Assembly: GCA_016177875.1 (NCBI GenBank)
Contig: JACOUL010000023.1
Location: 35,048 to 99,047 of the forward strand
From: Burkholderiales bacterium
GTDB taxonomy: Bacteria; Pseudomonadota; Gammaproteobacteria; Burkholderiales; Burkholderiaceae_D
Direction: 5' to 3'
Length of the DNA stretch: 64,000 nt
Of this stretch, positions 54,706 to 62,018 are shown piece by piece (within the stretch, counting starts at the first letter, position 1; every line of letters starts with the position of its first letter). The notes beneath the pieces are model-generated. The model saw nothing but the letters and a program-made list of their open reading frames with translations, ran no database searches and was not told where the DNA came from. A program made the translations under genes and the position numbers.

Positions 54706-55671
54706 CTACCCAAGCCTTAAAGCCAACTCTTCGGCCCTTAGATGGGTGTACCTCTGAAGCATTTGGAGGCTCCGATGACCCGAAATAGACGCCACTTCCA
54801 TTAAGTTTAGGCGCTTTTCGAAGAGCCTTGAGACGGCTTCGTGCCTAATGTCATGGAAGCGCAACCCCTTAATCCCAGCTTTTCTTGTGACTCGTCTGAA
54901 GGCGTCCGAGATGACGTAGGAGTCCTGAATCTGGAATACCGTAGGGCTGGTTCTGTCGAGAGAACGCAGGATTTCAATAGCCTTGGTGGAGAGGGGAACG
55001 ACTCTTTTGTCGCCGTTCTTGGTGTCTGGTAAGACTGCAATCCTTCTTTCGAGGTTTACATTCTCCCAGCGTAAGACAGCCAGTTCCCCGGCTCTCATGG
55101 CTGTTTCAATGGCTAGCAGGATCACTATGGACATGAAACTTCCCTCTGTAGCCTTAAGCAACGCCTCCAGCTCCCCAGCTTCTAGCCGCCTATCTCGTCC
55201 TTTGGATGGGGATGGTCGCCTGATTTCGGTAACAGGGTTCGAGAGTGTAGAGAAGCCCCATTCATGCTTGGCATACTTGTACACGGAGGAGAGCAGTGAT
55301 AGCTCTATCCGCACAGTCGAGGTGGATTTGCCCTCAGCGAGTCTTTGATCGCGATAGGATGCAATGTCCTCTGGCTTGAGGGAGGCGGCTTCTCTTTGGG
55401 AATAGGGATGCGTAAGCCAAGCACGTAGACGTGGCTCTTCCTGTTTGAATCCCTTCTTACTGGTCGCTATGGTTGCTCGATAGCGTTCGAGGAGAACAGA
55501 GAGTTGTACCGTGTCCCTTCCTAACGCTTCGCCACGTTCAAGCCTTAGCTCAACGGTCTTCGCCCATGTCTGAGCGTCCTTCAACAGTGTGAAGGTCTTG
55601 CATATTGTGGGGGAGTTTTTTCTACAGATGCGGACTTGCCACTTGTTACCTCGCTTGTTGATAGAAGCCAT
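54706..55671 (-). CDS. Tyrosine recombinase/integrase of the island
   Basis: 321 residues. After an N-terminal arm-binding (AP2-like) start (MASINKRGNKWQVRI) and a SAM-like core-binding region, the catalytic domain holds the Arg in AMRAGELAVLRWENV, HDIRHEAVSR (His and Arg), GHRSLQM and the Tyr in MLQRYTHLRA. The start has AAGGAG. It lies 100 bases from tRNA-Lys, with the tRNA 3' end pointing at it, the standard layout for site-specific integrases. Its own promoter space is only about 40 bases. Confidence 0.95.
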   Translation of the reverse strand: MASINKRGNKWQVRICRKNSPTICKTFTLLKDAQTWAKTVELRLERGEALGRDTVQLSVLLERYRATIATSKKGFKQEEPRLRAWLTHPYSQREAASLKPEDIASYRDQRLAEGKSTSTVRIELSLLSSVYKYAKHEWGFSTLSNPVTEIRRPSPSKGRDRRLEAGELEALLKATEGSFMSIVILLAIETAMRAGELAVLRWENVNLERRIAVLPDTKNGDKRVVPLSTKAIEILRSLDRTSPTVFQIQDSYVISDAFRRVTRKAGIKGLRFHDIRHEAVSRLFEKRLNLMEVASISGHRSLQMLQRYTHLRAEELALRLG

Positions 55672-55682
55672 GAGGTCTCTCC

Positions 55683-55700
55683 TTGAGCATACGTTGAGCA
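55683..55700 (+). repeat. Two TTGAGCA direct repeats near the right end of the island
   Basis: TTGAGCA at 55683 and 55694, an 11-base period, matching the copies near the left end (46969-46995). They sit directly upstream of the integrase start codon, so bound integrase could also repress its own gene. Confidence 0.65.
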
Positions 55701-55713
55701 GGAGAGAAAGGGC

Positions 55714-55750
55714 AGAGAAAAAGGGCTAGACGATTTCTCATCTAACCCTT
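55714..55750 (-). terminator. Island-supplied terminator downstream of tRNA-Lys
   Basis: On the minus strand AAGGGTTAGA and TCTAGCCCTT form a 10-bp stem (one G-U pair) with a 10-base loop, followed by UUUUCUC. It takes over the role of the original terminator, now at 46770-46797. Confidence 0.8.
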
Positions 55751-55770
55751 TGATAACAATTCTAAATTCG

Positions 55771-55846
55771 TGGTAGGCCGTGCGGGATTCGAACCTGCGA
55801 CCAACGGATTAAAAGTCCGCTGCTCTACCAGCTGAGCTAACGACCC
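55771..55846 (-). tRNA. tRNA-Lys (UUU)
   Basis: A 76-base tRNA with encoded CCA. The cloverleaf closes: acceptor GGGTCGT, D arm with AGCTCAGCTGGTAGAGCA, anticodon loop CTTTTAA with anticodon UUU (55811-55813), and T arm ending GGTTCGAATCC. The 3' 46 bases are supplied by the island and match the stranded copy at 46804. The tRNA follows the cpoB gene, the common tol-pal-cpoB-lysT order. Confidence 0.97.
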
Positions 55847-55942
55847 GAAGAACGAGATTATATGTAATTCCGTCACGTCGTGTCAAATGCCTGCTTGGAA
55901 ATCTTGATTGCATTCACAAGATTCCGTGCGGCGCTTCGCATT

Positions 55943-56692
55943 TCACTTGAAAGAAGCCAGTCTTTCTTTCGCGGTTTGTGCCGCCGGCGTATCCGGATAC
56001 TGCGACAACAGCGATTCCAGGGCCTTTTTGGCAGAGTTCTTGTCCTTCAATTCGATATAGCAAGTCGAAATGTTCAGCAAGGCATCCGCTGCCTTCGGGC
56101 TGGTCGGAAAATTCTTTACAACAGCTTGCTGCGCCGAGATCGCGTTTTTGCAATCCCGTTGAGCATAGTAGGTATTGCCGAGCAGGTATTGCGCGGAAGG
56201 TGCTAAGCCTGACTGCGGATAGCGGCGCAAAAAATCCGCGAAGCTTGCTCCCGCGCTACGGTAATCGCCGGATTTGTAGAGAGCAAAGGCAGCATCGTAC
56301 ATTTTTTGTTCAGTCGGATCGATGCTGACTTCCTTGCCATCCACCGTCACGCGCTGCGGTTCCATCTTACGCAAACGGTTGTCCAGATCGACGTAAAAAT
56401 CTTTTTGTCTTTGCTGGGCATTGGCCAATTCATTGGCCAGCACTTCAACTTGACCGCGCAGCTTGGCGATCTCTTGGCGCAGCTGTTCGTTTTGCGTGGA
56501 TAATTCAAGCAGACTTTTCTTGGTCGCCTTATCGTCGATTTGCGGTGTCAAGGCATCGATTTTGGCGCGCAAGTCTAAAATCGCTTTGCGTGCCTCTTCG
56601 TCATCGAAGAGACCGGCATGGGCCGGCATGGCGGCGCTATAAGCCGCCGCCATGAAGACGGCGGCAATGCTGGATTTGATCGTTTTGTTCAT
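55943..56692 (-). CDS. cpoB: Cell division coordinator CpoB (YbgF)
   Basis: 249 residues: signal peptide (AAVFMAAAYSAAMPAHA), N-terminal trimerisation coiled coil (about 30-105) and C-terminal TPRs (about 125-245, MYDAAFALYKSGDYRSA). It coordinates Tol-Pal action with PBP1B-driven septal wall synthesis. The start is two bases after the pal stop. It is the last protein gene of the tol-pal unit, followed by tRNA-Lys. Confidence 0.94.
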   Translation of the reverse strand: MNKTIKSSIAAVFMAAAYSAAMPAHAGLFDDEEARKAILDLRAKIDALTPQIDDKATKKSLLELSTQNEQLRQEIAKLRGQVEVLANELANAQQRQKDFYVDLDNRLRKMEPQRVTVDGKEVSIDPTEQKMYDAAFALYKSGDYRSAGASFADFLRRYPQSGLAPSAQYLLGNTYYAQRDCKNAISAQQAVVKNFPTSPKAADALLNISTCYIELKDKNSAKKALESLLSQYPDTPAAQTAKERLASFK

Positions 56693-56694
56693 AA

Positions 56695-57213
56695 TTATTG
56701 GTAAACGATATCGGCGCGGCGATTTTCAGCCCATGAAGCTTCATCGCTGCCGGTGGCTTTGGGTTTTTCCTTGCCGAAGGAAACCGCTTCCATCTGCGAG
56801 TCCGCTACGCCTAGTAAGGTCATTGCTTTGCGTACGGCTTCCGCACGCTTTTGGCCGAGTGCCAGATTGTATTCGCGGCCGCCGCGTTCGTCGGTATTGC
56901 CTTGAATGACGATCTTGCGGTTCTTGTGCGATGTCAGGTACTTGGCATGTGCCTCGATCACCGGCTGGCCTTCGGACTTGACGACGTAGCTGTCGAAGTC
57001 GAAGTAGATGCTGCGCTTGGCCAATACGCCTTTCTGATCCTCCAGCGGATCGGCCGGGCCGGTTGCAGTGACGGTATTGACGCTGCGGCTATTGTCGGTT
57101 TGCGCTGCTGTCCCGGTGCGGTCCTCAACCGGAACATCGAGCTTGGTGGATGAACATGCCGACAGCAACAGGCTAACGGAAACGAGCAGGGTGGCAAGGA
57201 TAGAGCTGCGCAT
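56695..57213 (-). CDS. pal: Peptidoglycan-associated lipoprotein Pal
   Basis: 172 residues. The signal ends in the lipobox LSAC with Cys20 as lipid anchor. The OmpA-like domain contains YFDFDSYVVK, the diaminopimelate-contacting GNTDERGGREYN and LGQKRAEAVRK. It binds peptidoglycan and TolB at the outer membrane. The frame reaches 57261, but MRSSILATLL at 57213 has AAGGAG and a proper lipoprotein signal. It lies between tolB and cpoB on one strand. Confidence 0.97.
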   Translation of the reverse strand: MRSSILATLLVSVSLLLSACSSTKLDVPVEDRTGTAAQTDNSRSVNTVTATGPADPLEDQKGVLAKRSIYFDFDSYVVKSEGQPVIEAHAKYLTSHKNRKIVIQGNTDERGGREYNLALGQKRAEAVRKAMTLLGVADSQMEAVSFGKEKPKATGSDEASWAENRRADIVYQ

Positions 57214-57239
57214 AAGATTCTCCTTAATCAAGATGTGCA

Positions 57240-58511
57240 TTATTTCATAAAAGGACCCCAAGTCGGTTCACGAATATCCCCGGCTTGAGTAGTGATACGC
57301 TGTTTGATGCGGCCATCGACCGATACCACTTCAAGTGAGCCGCGACGGCCGATCTCAGTGGCATACATGATGTAGCGTCCGTTCGGTGAGAAACTCGGTG
57401 ACTCGTCTTTCACGGTGTCGGACAAGCGCTGCTCTTGGCCGTTGGTCAGATCCAGTGCATAGAGCTGAAAGCGTCCCTCACGACGCGAAATGTAGGCGAG
57501 CGTTTTACCATCCGGCGAAATGCGCGGGCTGATGTTGTAGCTGCCGCCGAATGTGACGCGTTGGGCTTCTCCCCCGGTCGCATTCATGCGATAAATTTGC
57601 GGTCCGCCGCTGCGGTCGCTGGTGAAATAAACGCTTTGCCCATCGGCGGAAAATTGCGGCTCGGTGTCGATGCCGATGCTATTCGTCAGGCGCCGCAATC
57701 CGGCGCCATCCGCATTGATCACGTAGATTTGCGTCAAGCCATCGCGAGAGAGCGCCACCGCGAGCTTGCTGCCATCCGGTGACCAGGCAGGCGCCGAATT
57801 GCTGCCCTTGTAGTTGGCGATGATCGTGCGGCGACTGCTGACCAAATCTTGTACGTACACGACTGGTTTTTTGTTTTCAAACGATACATAGGCAAGCTTA
57901 GTTCCATCCGGCGACCACGCGGGCGAAATGATCGGTTCGTGCGATCTCAGCGCAACGTTGATGCCTTCGCCATCGGAGTCGGCCACTTCCAATCGATATT
58001 CTTTTCCTGCCTTGGTGACATAAGCCACGCGCGTCGCGAACGCTCCTTTAATGCCGAGCAGCTTTTCAAAAATATCGTCGGCGATTTTGTGGGCGGCCAC
58101 GCGAATCAATTGCGGTTGAGTCGCCATGCCGGTCGCGGAAAGTTGCGAAGAGTTGATCGTGTCGAGCAGCTTGTAGCGCACGTCGAAGCGTCCGTCTGCC
58201 AAGCGTTGGACGCTGCCGACAACTAGCGCGTTGGCGCCTTTAGACTTCCATTCTCCCGTATTGATGGCTGCAGTCTCGGAGATGGCAGAGCCGGTGTCGA
58301 TGACTTTGAAATATCCGCTGCGTTCCAAATCAGCTTTGATGATGGCGCTGACTTGATGCGGCGCCACGCTTTCGTTTGCAAACGAGGCGAGGGCGATCGG
58401 GATTTGCGTCGCTCCAACGCCGGAAATTTCAACGCGAAGTTGCGCGTGTGCCAAACCGGAAAGTAAAGCGGCGAACAATACGAAAACGCGAAAAAGAGGA
58501 ATTTTCAGCAT
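57240..58511 (-). CDS. tolB: Tol-Pal system beta-propeller protein TolB
   Basis: 423 residues. A signal peptide ends near LAHAQL, then an N-terminal alpha/beta domain (about 25-160) and a six-bladed beta-propeller with repeated SPDGTKLAYVS-type blades. TolB shuttles between Pal and TolA in the periplasm to constrict the outer membrane during division. The start is three bases from the tolA stop. Full length, no defects seen. Confidence 0.97.
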   Translation of the reverse strand: MLKIPLFRVFVLFAALLSGLAHAQLRVEISGVGATQIPIALASFANESVAPHQVSAIIKADLERSGYFKVIDTGSAISETAAINTGEWKSKGANALVVGSVQRLADGRFDVRYKLLDTINSSQLSATGMATQPQLIRVAAHKIADDIFEKLLGIKGAFATRVAYVTKAGKEYRLEVADSDGEGINVALRSHEPIISPAWSPDGTKLAYVSFENKKPVVYVQDLVSSRRTIIANYKGSNSAPAWSPDGSKLAVALSRDGLTQIYVINADGAGLRRLTNSIGIDTEPQFSADGQSVYFTSDRSGGPQIYRMNATGGEAQRVTFGGSYNISPRISPDGKTLAYISRREGRFQLYALDLTNGQEQRLSDTVKDESPSFSPNGRYIMYATEIGRRGSLEVVSVDGRIKQRITTQAGDIREPTWGPFMK

Positions 58512-58514
58512 GGA

Positions 58515-59318
58515 TTAACGCTCTTTCGGTTGATGAATGACTGGAAAACTCGACGGCACCGAGCCGGACTTGTCGGGCGGGTAGGGGGCAGACTTTTCGA
58601 TAGCAAGAAGCACGGCAGCATCAAAAGCGGGAATGCCTGAAGATTTAATTTTGCGCGGAGTGCCACGCAATGAGCCGTCTGGAAATAACTTAACCTCATA
58701 TTCAACGGCGGGATTGCCTTGAAGATCGGGCGGAACGACGAATATCGTGTTCGATTTAATTTTTGCGCCAATTTTTGCGTAGTAATCCGGATCGCCGCGC
58801 ATGCCTTGGCTTTTGGGCGCATCGCCTGTGCCACCGGTGCCGCCCATCAGGCGCTTCATCTCGTCCGCGCGTAACTTCTCGGCCAATTTCGCGTCCGCGA
58901 GCTCCTGCTCCCGCTTTATCTTGGCTTCTTCCTTCTTCTTCGCAAGCGCATCCGCTTTTTGTTTTTCCTTCAGCAAGCGTTCTTCTTCCAGCCGCGCTTC
59001 TTTTTCTTTGCGCTTCTTTTCGCGTTCAAGCGCGATATCCGGTTTTTGTACCGGCAGCTCTTTCTCGATTTTAAGTTCAGGTTTAGGCTCAGGCTTCACT
59101 ATCGGTTCAGGTGGCGACACAACGCGCGGTGCCGCCTCTTTCGTATTCAAATTCCATACTTCTGCTTCCACCGCAACCGGCGTTTGGCTTTGCCACCGAA
59201 TTCCCAGCCATAGAGAAGCGAACAGGATCGTGTGCATCACCACGGCAAGCGTGATTGCGCGCCACCGTCCCGGCTCGGAAGGAATGGAATAAGGCGTGCC
59301 GGCCATGGCCATCTTCAT
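58515..59318 (-). CDS. tolA: Tol-Pal system protein TolA (TonB-like)
   Basis: 267 residues: a cytoplasmic leader, one membrane helix (about 21-40), a Pro/Glu-rich stretch (PEPIVKPEPKPELKIEKE), a Lys/Glu/Ala coiled coil and a C-terminal TonB-like domain (about 190-265). It transmits proton-motive energy from TolQR to TolB-Pal. The precise start could be 59318 or one of two Met codons shortly after. It abuts the tolR stop. Confidence 0.93.
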   Translation of the reverse strand: MKMAMAGTPYSIPSEPGRWRAITLAVVMHTILFASLWLGIRWQSQTPVAVEAEVWNLNTKEAAPRVVSPPEPIVKPEPKPELKIEKELPVQKPDIALEREKKRKEKEARLEEERLLKEKQKADALAKKKEEAKIKREQELADAKLAEKLRADEMKRLMGGTGGTGDAPKSQGMRGDPDYYAKIGAKIKSNTIFVVPPDLQGNPAVEYEVKLFPDGSLRGTPRKIKSSGIPAFDAAVLLAIEKSAPYPPDKSGSVPSSFPVIHQPKER

Positions 59319-59762
59319 TTACTTGGTCGCCAATCCTACGCGGTTAATACCGATTTTCTTGGCTTCGGAAATCACTTGGACCACTTCGTCGTATTTGATG
59401 TCCTTGTCAGCGGCAATCATTACCGGCAAGTTAGGGTTTGCAGTGTGCAAGGAACGCAGTTTTTCATTCAAATCCTTGCGGTTTCCGACCGCAACGGGTT
59501 TTCCCGCATTGCCTTTTTGTCCGTGAATTTGCAAACTGCCCGAGGCATCCTGTTTCAACGTGACTTGAATATAGTCGGATGGCGGTTGTGTCGATTTGCC
59601 TGCGGTCGGCAAATTGATTTCACTTGGGTTTACCAAGGGCGCCGTCACCATGAAGATCACCAGCAGCACCAGCATCACGTCAATGTAGGGGACGACATTG
59701 ATTTCCGCTTTGAACTTGCGGTTGCGTCCGCCGCGCATGGAACCGGAAAACGAAGAAGCCAT
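59319..59762 (-). CDS. tolR: Tol-Pal system protein TolR (ExbD family)
   Basis: 147 residues: a short cytoplasmic N-terminus, one membrane helix (VMLVLLVIFMVTAPLV) holding no more than the usual family polar residues, and a periplasmic domain (DKDIKYDEVVQVISEAKKIG). The helix-proximal YIDVMLVLL includes the proton-path Asp of ExbD/TolR proteins. It forms the inner-membrane motor with TolQ. The gene lies between tolQ and tolA with tight spacing. Confidence 0.96.
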   Translation of the reverse strand: MASSFSGSMRGGRNRKFKAEINVVPYIDVMLVLLVIFMVTAPLVNPSEINLPTAGKSTQPPSDYIQVTLKQDASGSLQIHGQKGNAGKPVAVGNRKDLNEKLRSLHTANPNLPVMIAADKDIKYDEVVQVISEAKKIGINRVGLATK

Positions 59763-59773
59763 GATCGCCCTCG

Positions 59774-60475
59774 TTATCTAACCTGCCGTTGCAGGATATT
59801 GGAAAACTCTTCGATGAAACTCTCGAAGCGGATAGACAGTCGATCGATGTCGTGCGAATAACGATTATAGGCAACCACTGCGGGAATGGCTGCGAACAAG
59901 CCGATTGCCGTTGCAATCAACGCCTCGGCGATGCCTGGCGCGACCGATGCCAAGGTCGCTTGCTGCACATTGGCCAATCCGCGAAACGCGTGCATGATGC
60001 CCCATACGGTACCGAACAGGCCGACATAAGGCGACACCGATCCGACCGAAGCGAGAAAGGCTAAGTGCGACTCCAATGCATCCATTTCGCGCTGATACGC
60101 GGCGCGCATTGCGCGGCGTGCGCCATCGATGATCGTATTGGCATCCAGCGGCGTTTTGGTTGATGCCGCAGATGCTTTGACCTTGATGAATTCACTCATG
60201 CCCGATTCGAAGATGCGTTCCAGTGCACCCGATCCGCCGCTGCGCTTGCGATTGGAGGTGGCGTCTTCATACAGGGAGTTTAAATTCCCGCCCGACCAAA
60301 AAGCGCGCTCGAATTCTTCCGTTTGGGTGCCGGCGTTGCGAATGGCAAATAGCTTGCGAAAGATGTAGGTCCAGCTCATGAGCGACACTGCTGCCAGCAA
60401 GGCCATCACGAGCTGCACCACTAAGGATGCATTGGCGACTAACGAGAGAAAGGAGAGGTCTTGGGTTACGGTCAT
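59774..60475 (-). CDS. tolQ: Tol-Pal system protein TolQ (ExbB family)
   Basis: 233 residues with three membrane helices: about 18-40, 133-155 (VSPYVGLFGTVWGIMHAF) and 165-190 (PGIAEALIATAIGLFAAIPAVV). The last two carry the conserved Thr/Gly residues of the proton channel. It forms the motor with TolR. A gap of about 70 bases separates it from ybgC on the same strand. Confidence 0.97.
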   Translation of the reverse strand: MTVTQDLSFLSLVANASLVVQLVMALLAAVSLMSWTYIFRKLFAIRNAGTQTEEFERAFWSGGNLNSLYEDATSNRKRSGGSGALERIFESGMSEFIKVKASAASTKTPLDANTIIDGARRAMRAAYQREMDALESHLAFLASVGSVSPYVGLFGTVWGIMHAFRGLANVQQATLASVAPGIAEALIATAIGLFAAIPAVVAYNRYSHDIDRLSIRFESFIEEFSNILQRQVR

Positions 60476-60544
60476 GGGTTAAGTCTTACAGATTAATGGA
60501 AATGGCGCTTTGCTTGTATCGTGTTTTCCGTCGTGAGCTTGGCG

Positions 60545-60967
60545 CTAAGTCGGCGGACCGATTTTTTCTAATACTTCCACGGGAATCGGTATCGGGCGAA
60601 AATCCGCGAGGGTCACCCAAACGACCTTCACGTGGCCGGTTGCCAGCAATTTCGGCGCTTCCCCTGAGATTCGCCATGCTTCCTGGACAAATTGCAATGA
60701 GGCACGTCCAAGGCGTTCGACCACAACGGTTAATTTCAGTTCATCATCTAATTTTGCCGGAGCATGAAAATCTACCGAGGCATTTTGCACGACAAATGCA
60801 GCGCCCAGTGAATTTGCCAATGTTTGTTGATGAACGTTCGCTGCGCGCAGCCATTCGGTTCGTGCCCGCTCAAAAAATTTCAGGTAATTGGCGTAGTAAA
60901 CGACACCGCCGGCATCGGTGTCTTCGTAGTAAACACGTGCGTTCCAGCTGAAGGGTGTTTGCATCAT
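60545..60967 (-). CDS. ybgC: Acyl-CoA thioesterase YbgC
   Basis: 140 residues, a hotdog-fold thioesterase that opens the tol-pal cluster in many proteobacteria. The YEDTDAGGVVYYANYLKFFERARTEWLR region at 14-41 contains the catalytic Asp and family signature. It probably hydrolyses short or branched acyl-CoA or acyl-ACP and is linked to phospholipid metabolism. The start is three bases from the ydfG stop. Confidence 0.95.
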   Translation of the reverse strand: MMQTPFSWNARVYYEDTDAGGVVYYANYLKFFERARTEWLRAANVHQQTLANSLGAAFVVQNASVDFHAPAKLDDELKLTVVVERLGRASLQFVQEAWRISGEAPKLLATGHVKVVWVTLADFRPIPIPVEVLEKIGPPT

Positions 60968-60970
60968 GAT

Positions 60971-61729
60971 TTATGCTGCCGGCATGTCGCGCTTGATGGC
61001 AAACGGCGAGAATCCCTGGCAGGTCGGCATCATTTCGATGTGATTGATATTTACGTGCGCCGGCAGCGTGGCGACCCAATACGCGGCCTCAGCGACATCT
61101 TCCGAGGTAAGAGGAGCGGTGCCCTCATAAACTTTGGCGGCAGCGTCGTCGTCGCCGTGAAAGCGCACCTTGGAAAATTCCGTTCCGCCGGCTAGGCCTG
61201 GTGCAATATTGGTGGCACGTACGCCGGTGCCAACTAGATCGGCGCGCAAATTGCGGGTGAATTGATCGACGAAGGCTTTGGTTGCACCGTAGGCATTGCC
61301 GCCGGGGTAGGGGTAGGTTCCGGCGACGGAACCAATATTAATAATTGTGCCGCTGCCGCGCGCCACCATGTCGGGTAACAGTAGCCGTGTCATGGTCACC
61401 AGGCCTTGGCAATTGGTGGCGATCATGGTTTCCCAATCTTCCAGCAACGCACGTTGTGCCGGCTCGATGCCTAATGCCAGGCCTGCGTTATTGATGAGTA
61501 CGTCGATCGTTTTCCACTCTGCCGGCAGAGAATTGAGAGCGGCATTGATCGAGTCTTTGCTGGTGACATCCATTTCAATTGTGAGGGTTGCGTCGCCTAA
61601 TTCCGCAGCTAGCGCAGCGAGCCGATCTTTGCGTCGCCCCGTAGCGATGATGCGATGGCCGTGTTTCGCAAACTTTTTCGCCATTTCAGCGCCGAAGCCG
61701 GAGGTGGCGCCGGTAATGAAAACGATCAT
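60971..61729 (-). CDS. ydfG: NADP-dependent 3-hydroxy acid dehydrogenase YdfG-like SDR
   Basis: 252 residues from ATG 61729 (AGAGGAAA upstream; the frame opens earlier at 61792). The cofactor motif TGATSGFGAEMAKKF, NNAGLALGIEPAQ, the Ser in INIGSVAGTYPYPGGNAYGATKAF (with the Tyr-x3-Lys pair) and IAPGLAGGTEFS are the classical SDR set for the YdfG group, which oxidises L-allo-threonine and related 3-hydroxy acids. It is adjacent to ybgC and may be cotranscribed with the tol genes. It is divergent from glyA. Confidence 0.9.
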   Translation of the reverse strand: MIVFITGATSGFGAEMAKKFAKHGHRIIATGRRKDRLAALAAELGDATLTIEMDVTSKDSINAALNSLPAEWKTIDVLINNAGLALGIEPAQRALLEDWETMIATNCQGLVTMTRLLLPDMVARGSGTIINIGSVAGTYPYPGGNAYGATKAFVDQFTRNLRADLVGTGVRATNIAPGLAGGTEFSKVRFHGDDDAAAKVYEGTAPLTSEDVAEAAYWVATLPAHVNINHIEMMPTCQGFSPFAIKRDMPAA

Positions 61730-61827
61730 CAAGTTTCCTCTTATAAATTCCTTTGGCCAAAATTGTAGCCCTTCTACCAACGCCTTGCCCAATTTAGACT
61801 CATATCTTACAATTCGATACCATTTTG

Positions 61828-61926
61828 TCTCACGTGACTGGCGAAATGCCGGCTTGCAAAAAGTCGGCTAAAAGGTGGGTATCCACCGGGGAACGTGAGA
61901 TCTCTTCCGCCGTTCGCCTGGGCAGC
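61828..61926 (+). promoter_or_regulatory. ZTP riboswitch (pfl motif) controlling glyA
   Basis: TCTCACGT (61828-61835) pairs with ACGTGAGA (61893-61900) to form P1, enclosing CGTGACTGGCG, GGTGGG and ACCGGGGAACG. The 3' half CGCCTGGGCA (61915-61924) completes the conserved aptamer. Downstream GGCAGCC/GGCTGCC and AAATGGA/TCCATTT provide an overlapping hairpin expression platform before the glyA ribosome binding site. ZTP signals 10-formyltetrahydrofolate shortage, so glyA is expected to be turned on then. Confidence 0.92.
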
Positions 61927-62018
61927 CCAAATGGAAACGTACGACTGAGGCTGCCTGTCCATTTCCTATTGGCCCTCATTCGATTGAGGTAAAGCTTTTC
62001 CAATCGATTGGAGTAATC

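Larger units (their letters stand above)
46804..55816. mobile_element. Integrative genomic island in tRNA-Lys(UUU)
   Basis: About 9 kb bounded by the exact 46-bp repeat, visibly AT-richer than its flanks. A tyrosine integrase gene lies directly beside the intact tRNA. Cargo runs from left to right: an ABC-3C-like three-gene operon, an XRE regulator, a small membrane protein and a DExH helicase-like protein. There is no conjugation gene, phage structural gene or transposase, so it resembles a satellite-type or purely integrative element. Arm-type repeats and a replacement tRNA terminator support this reading. Confidence 0.92.
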
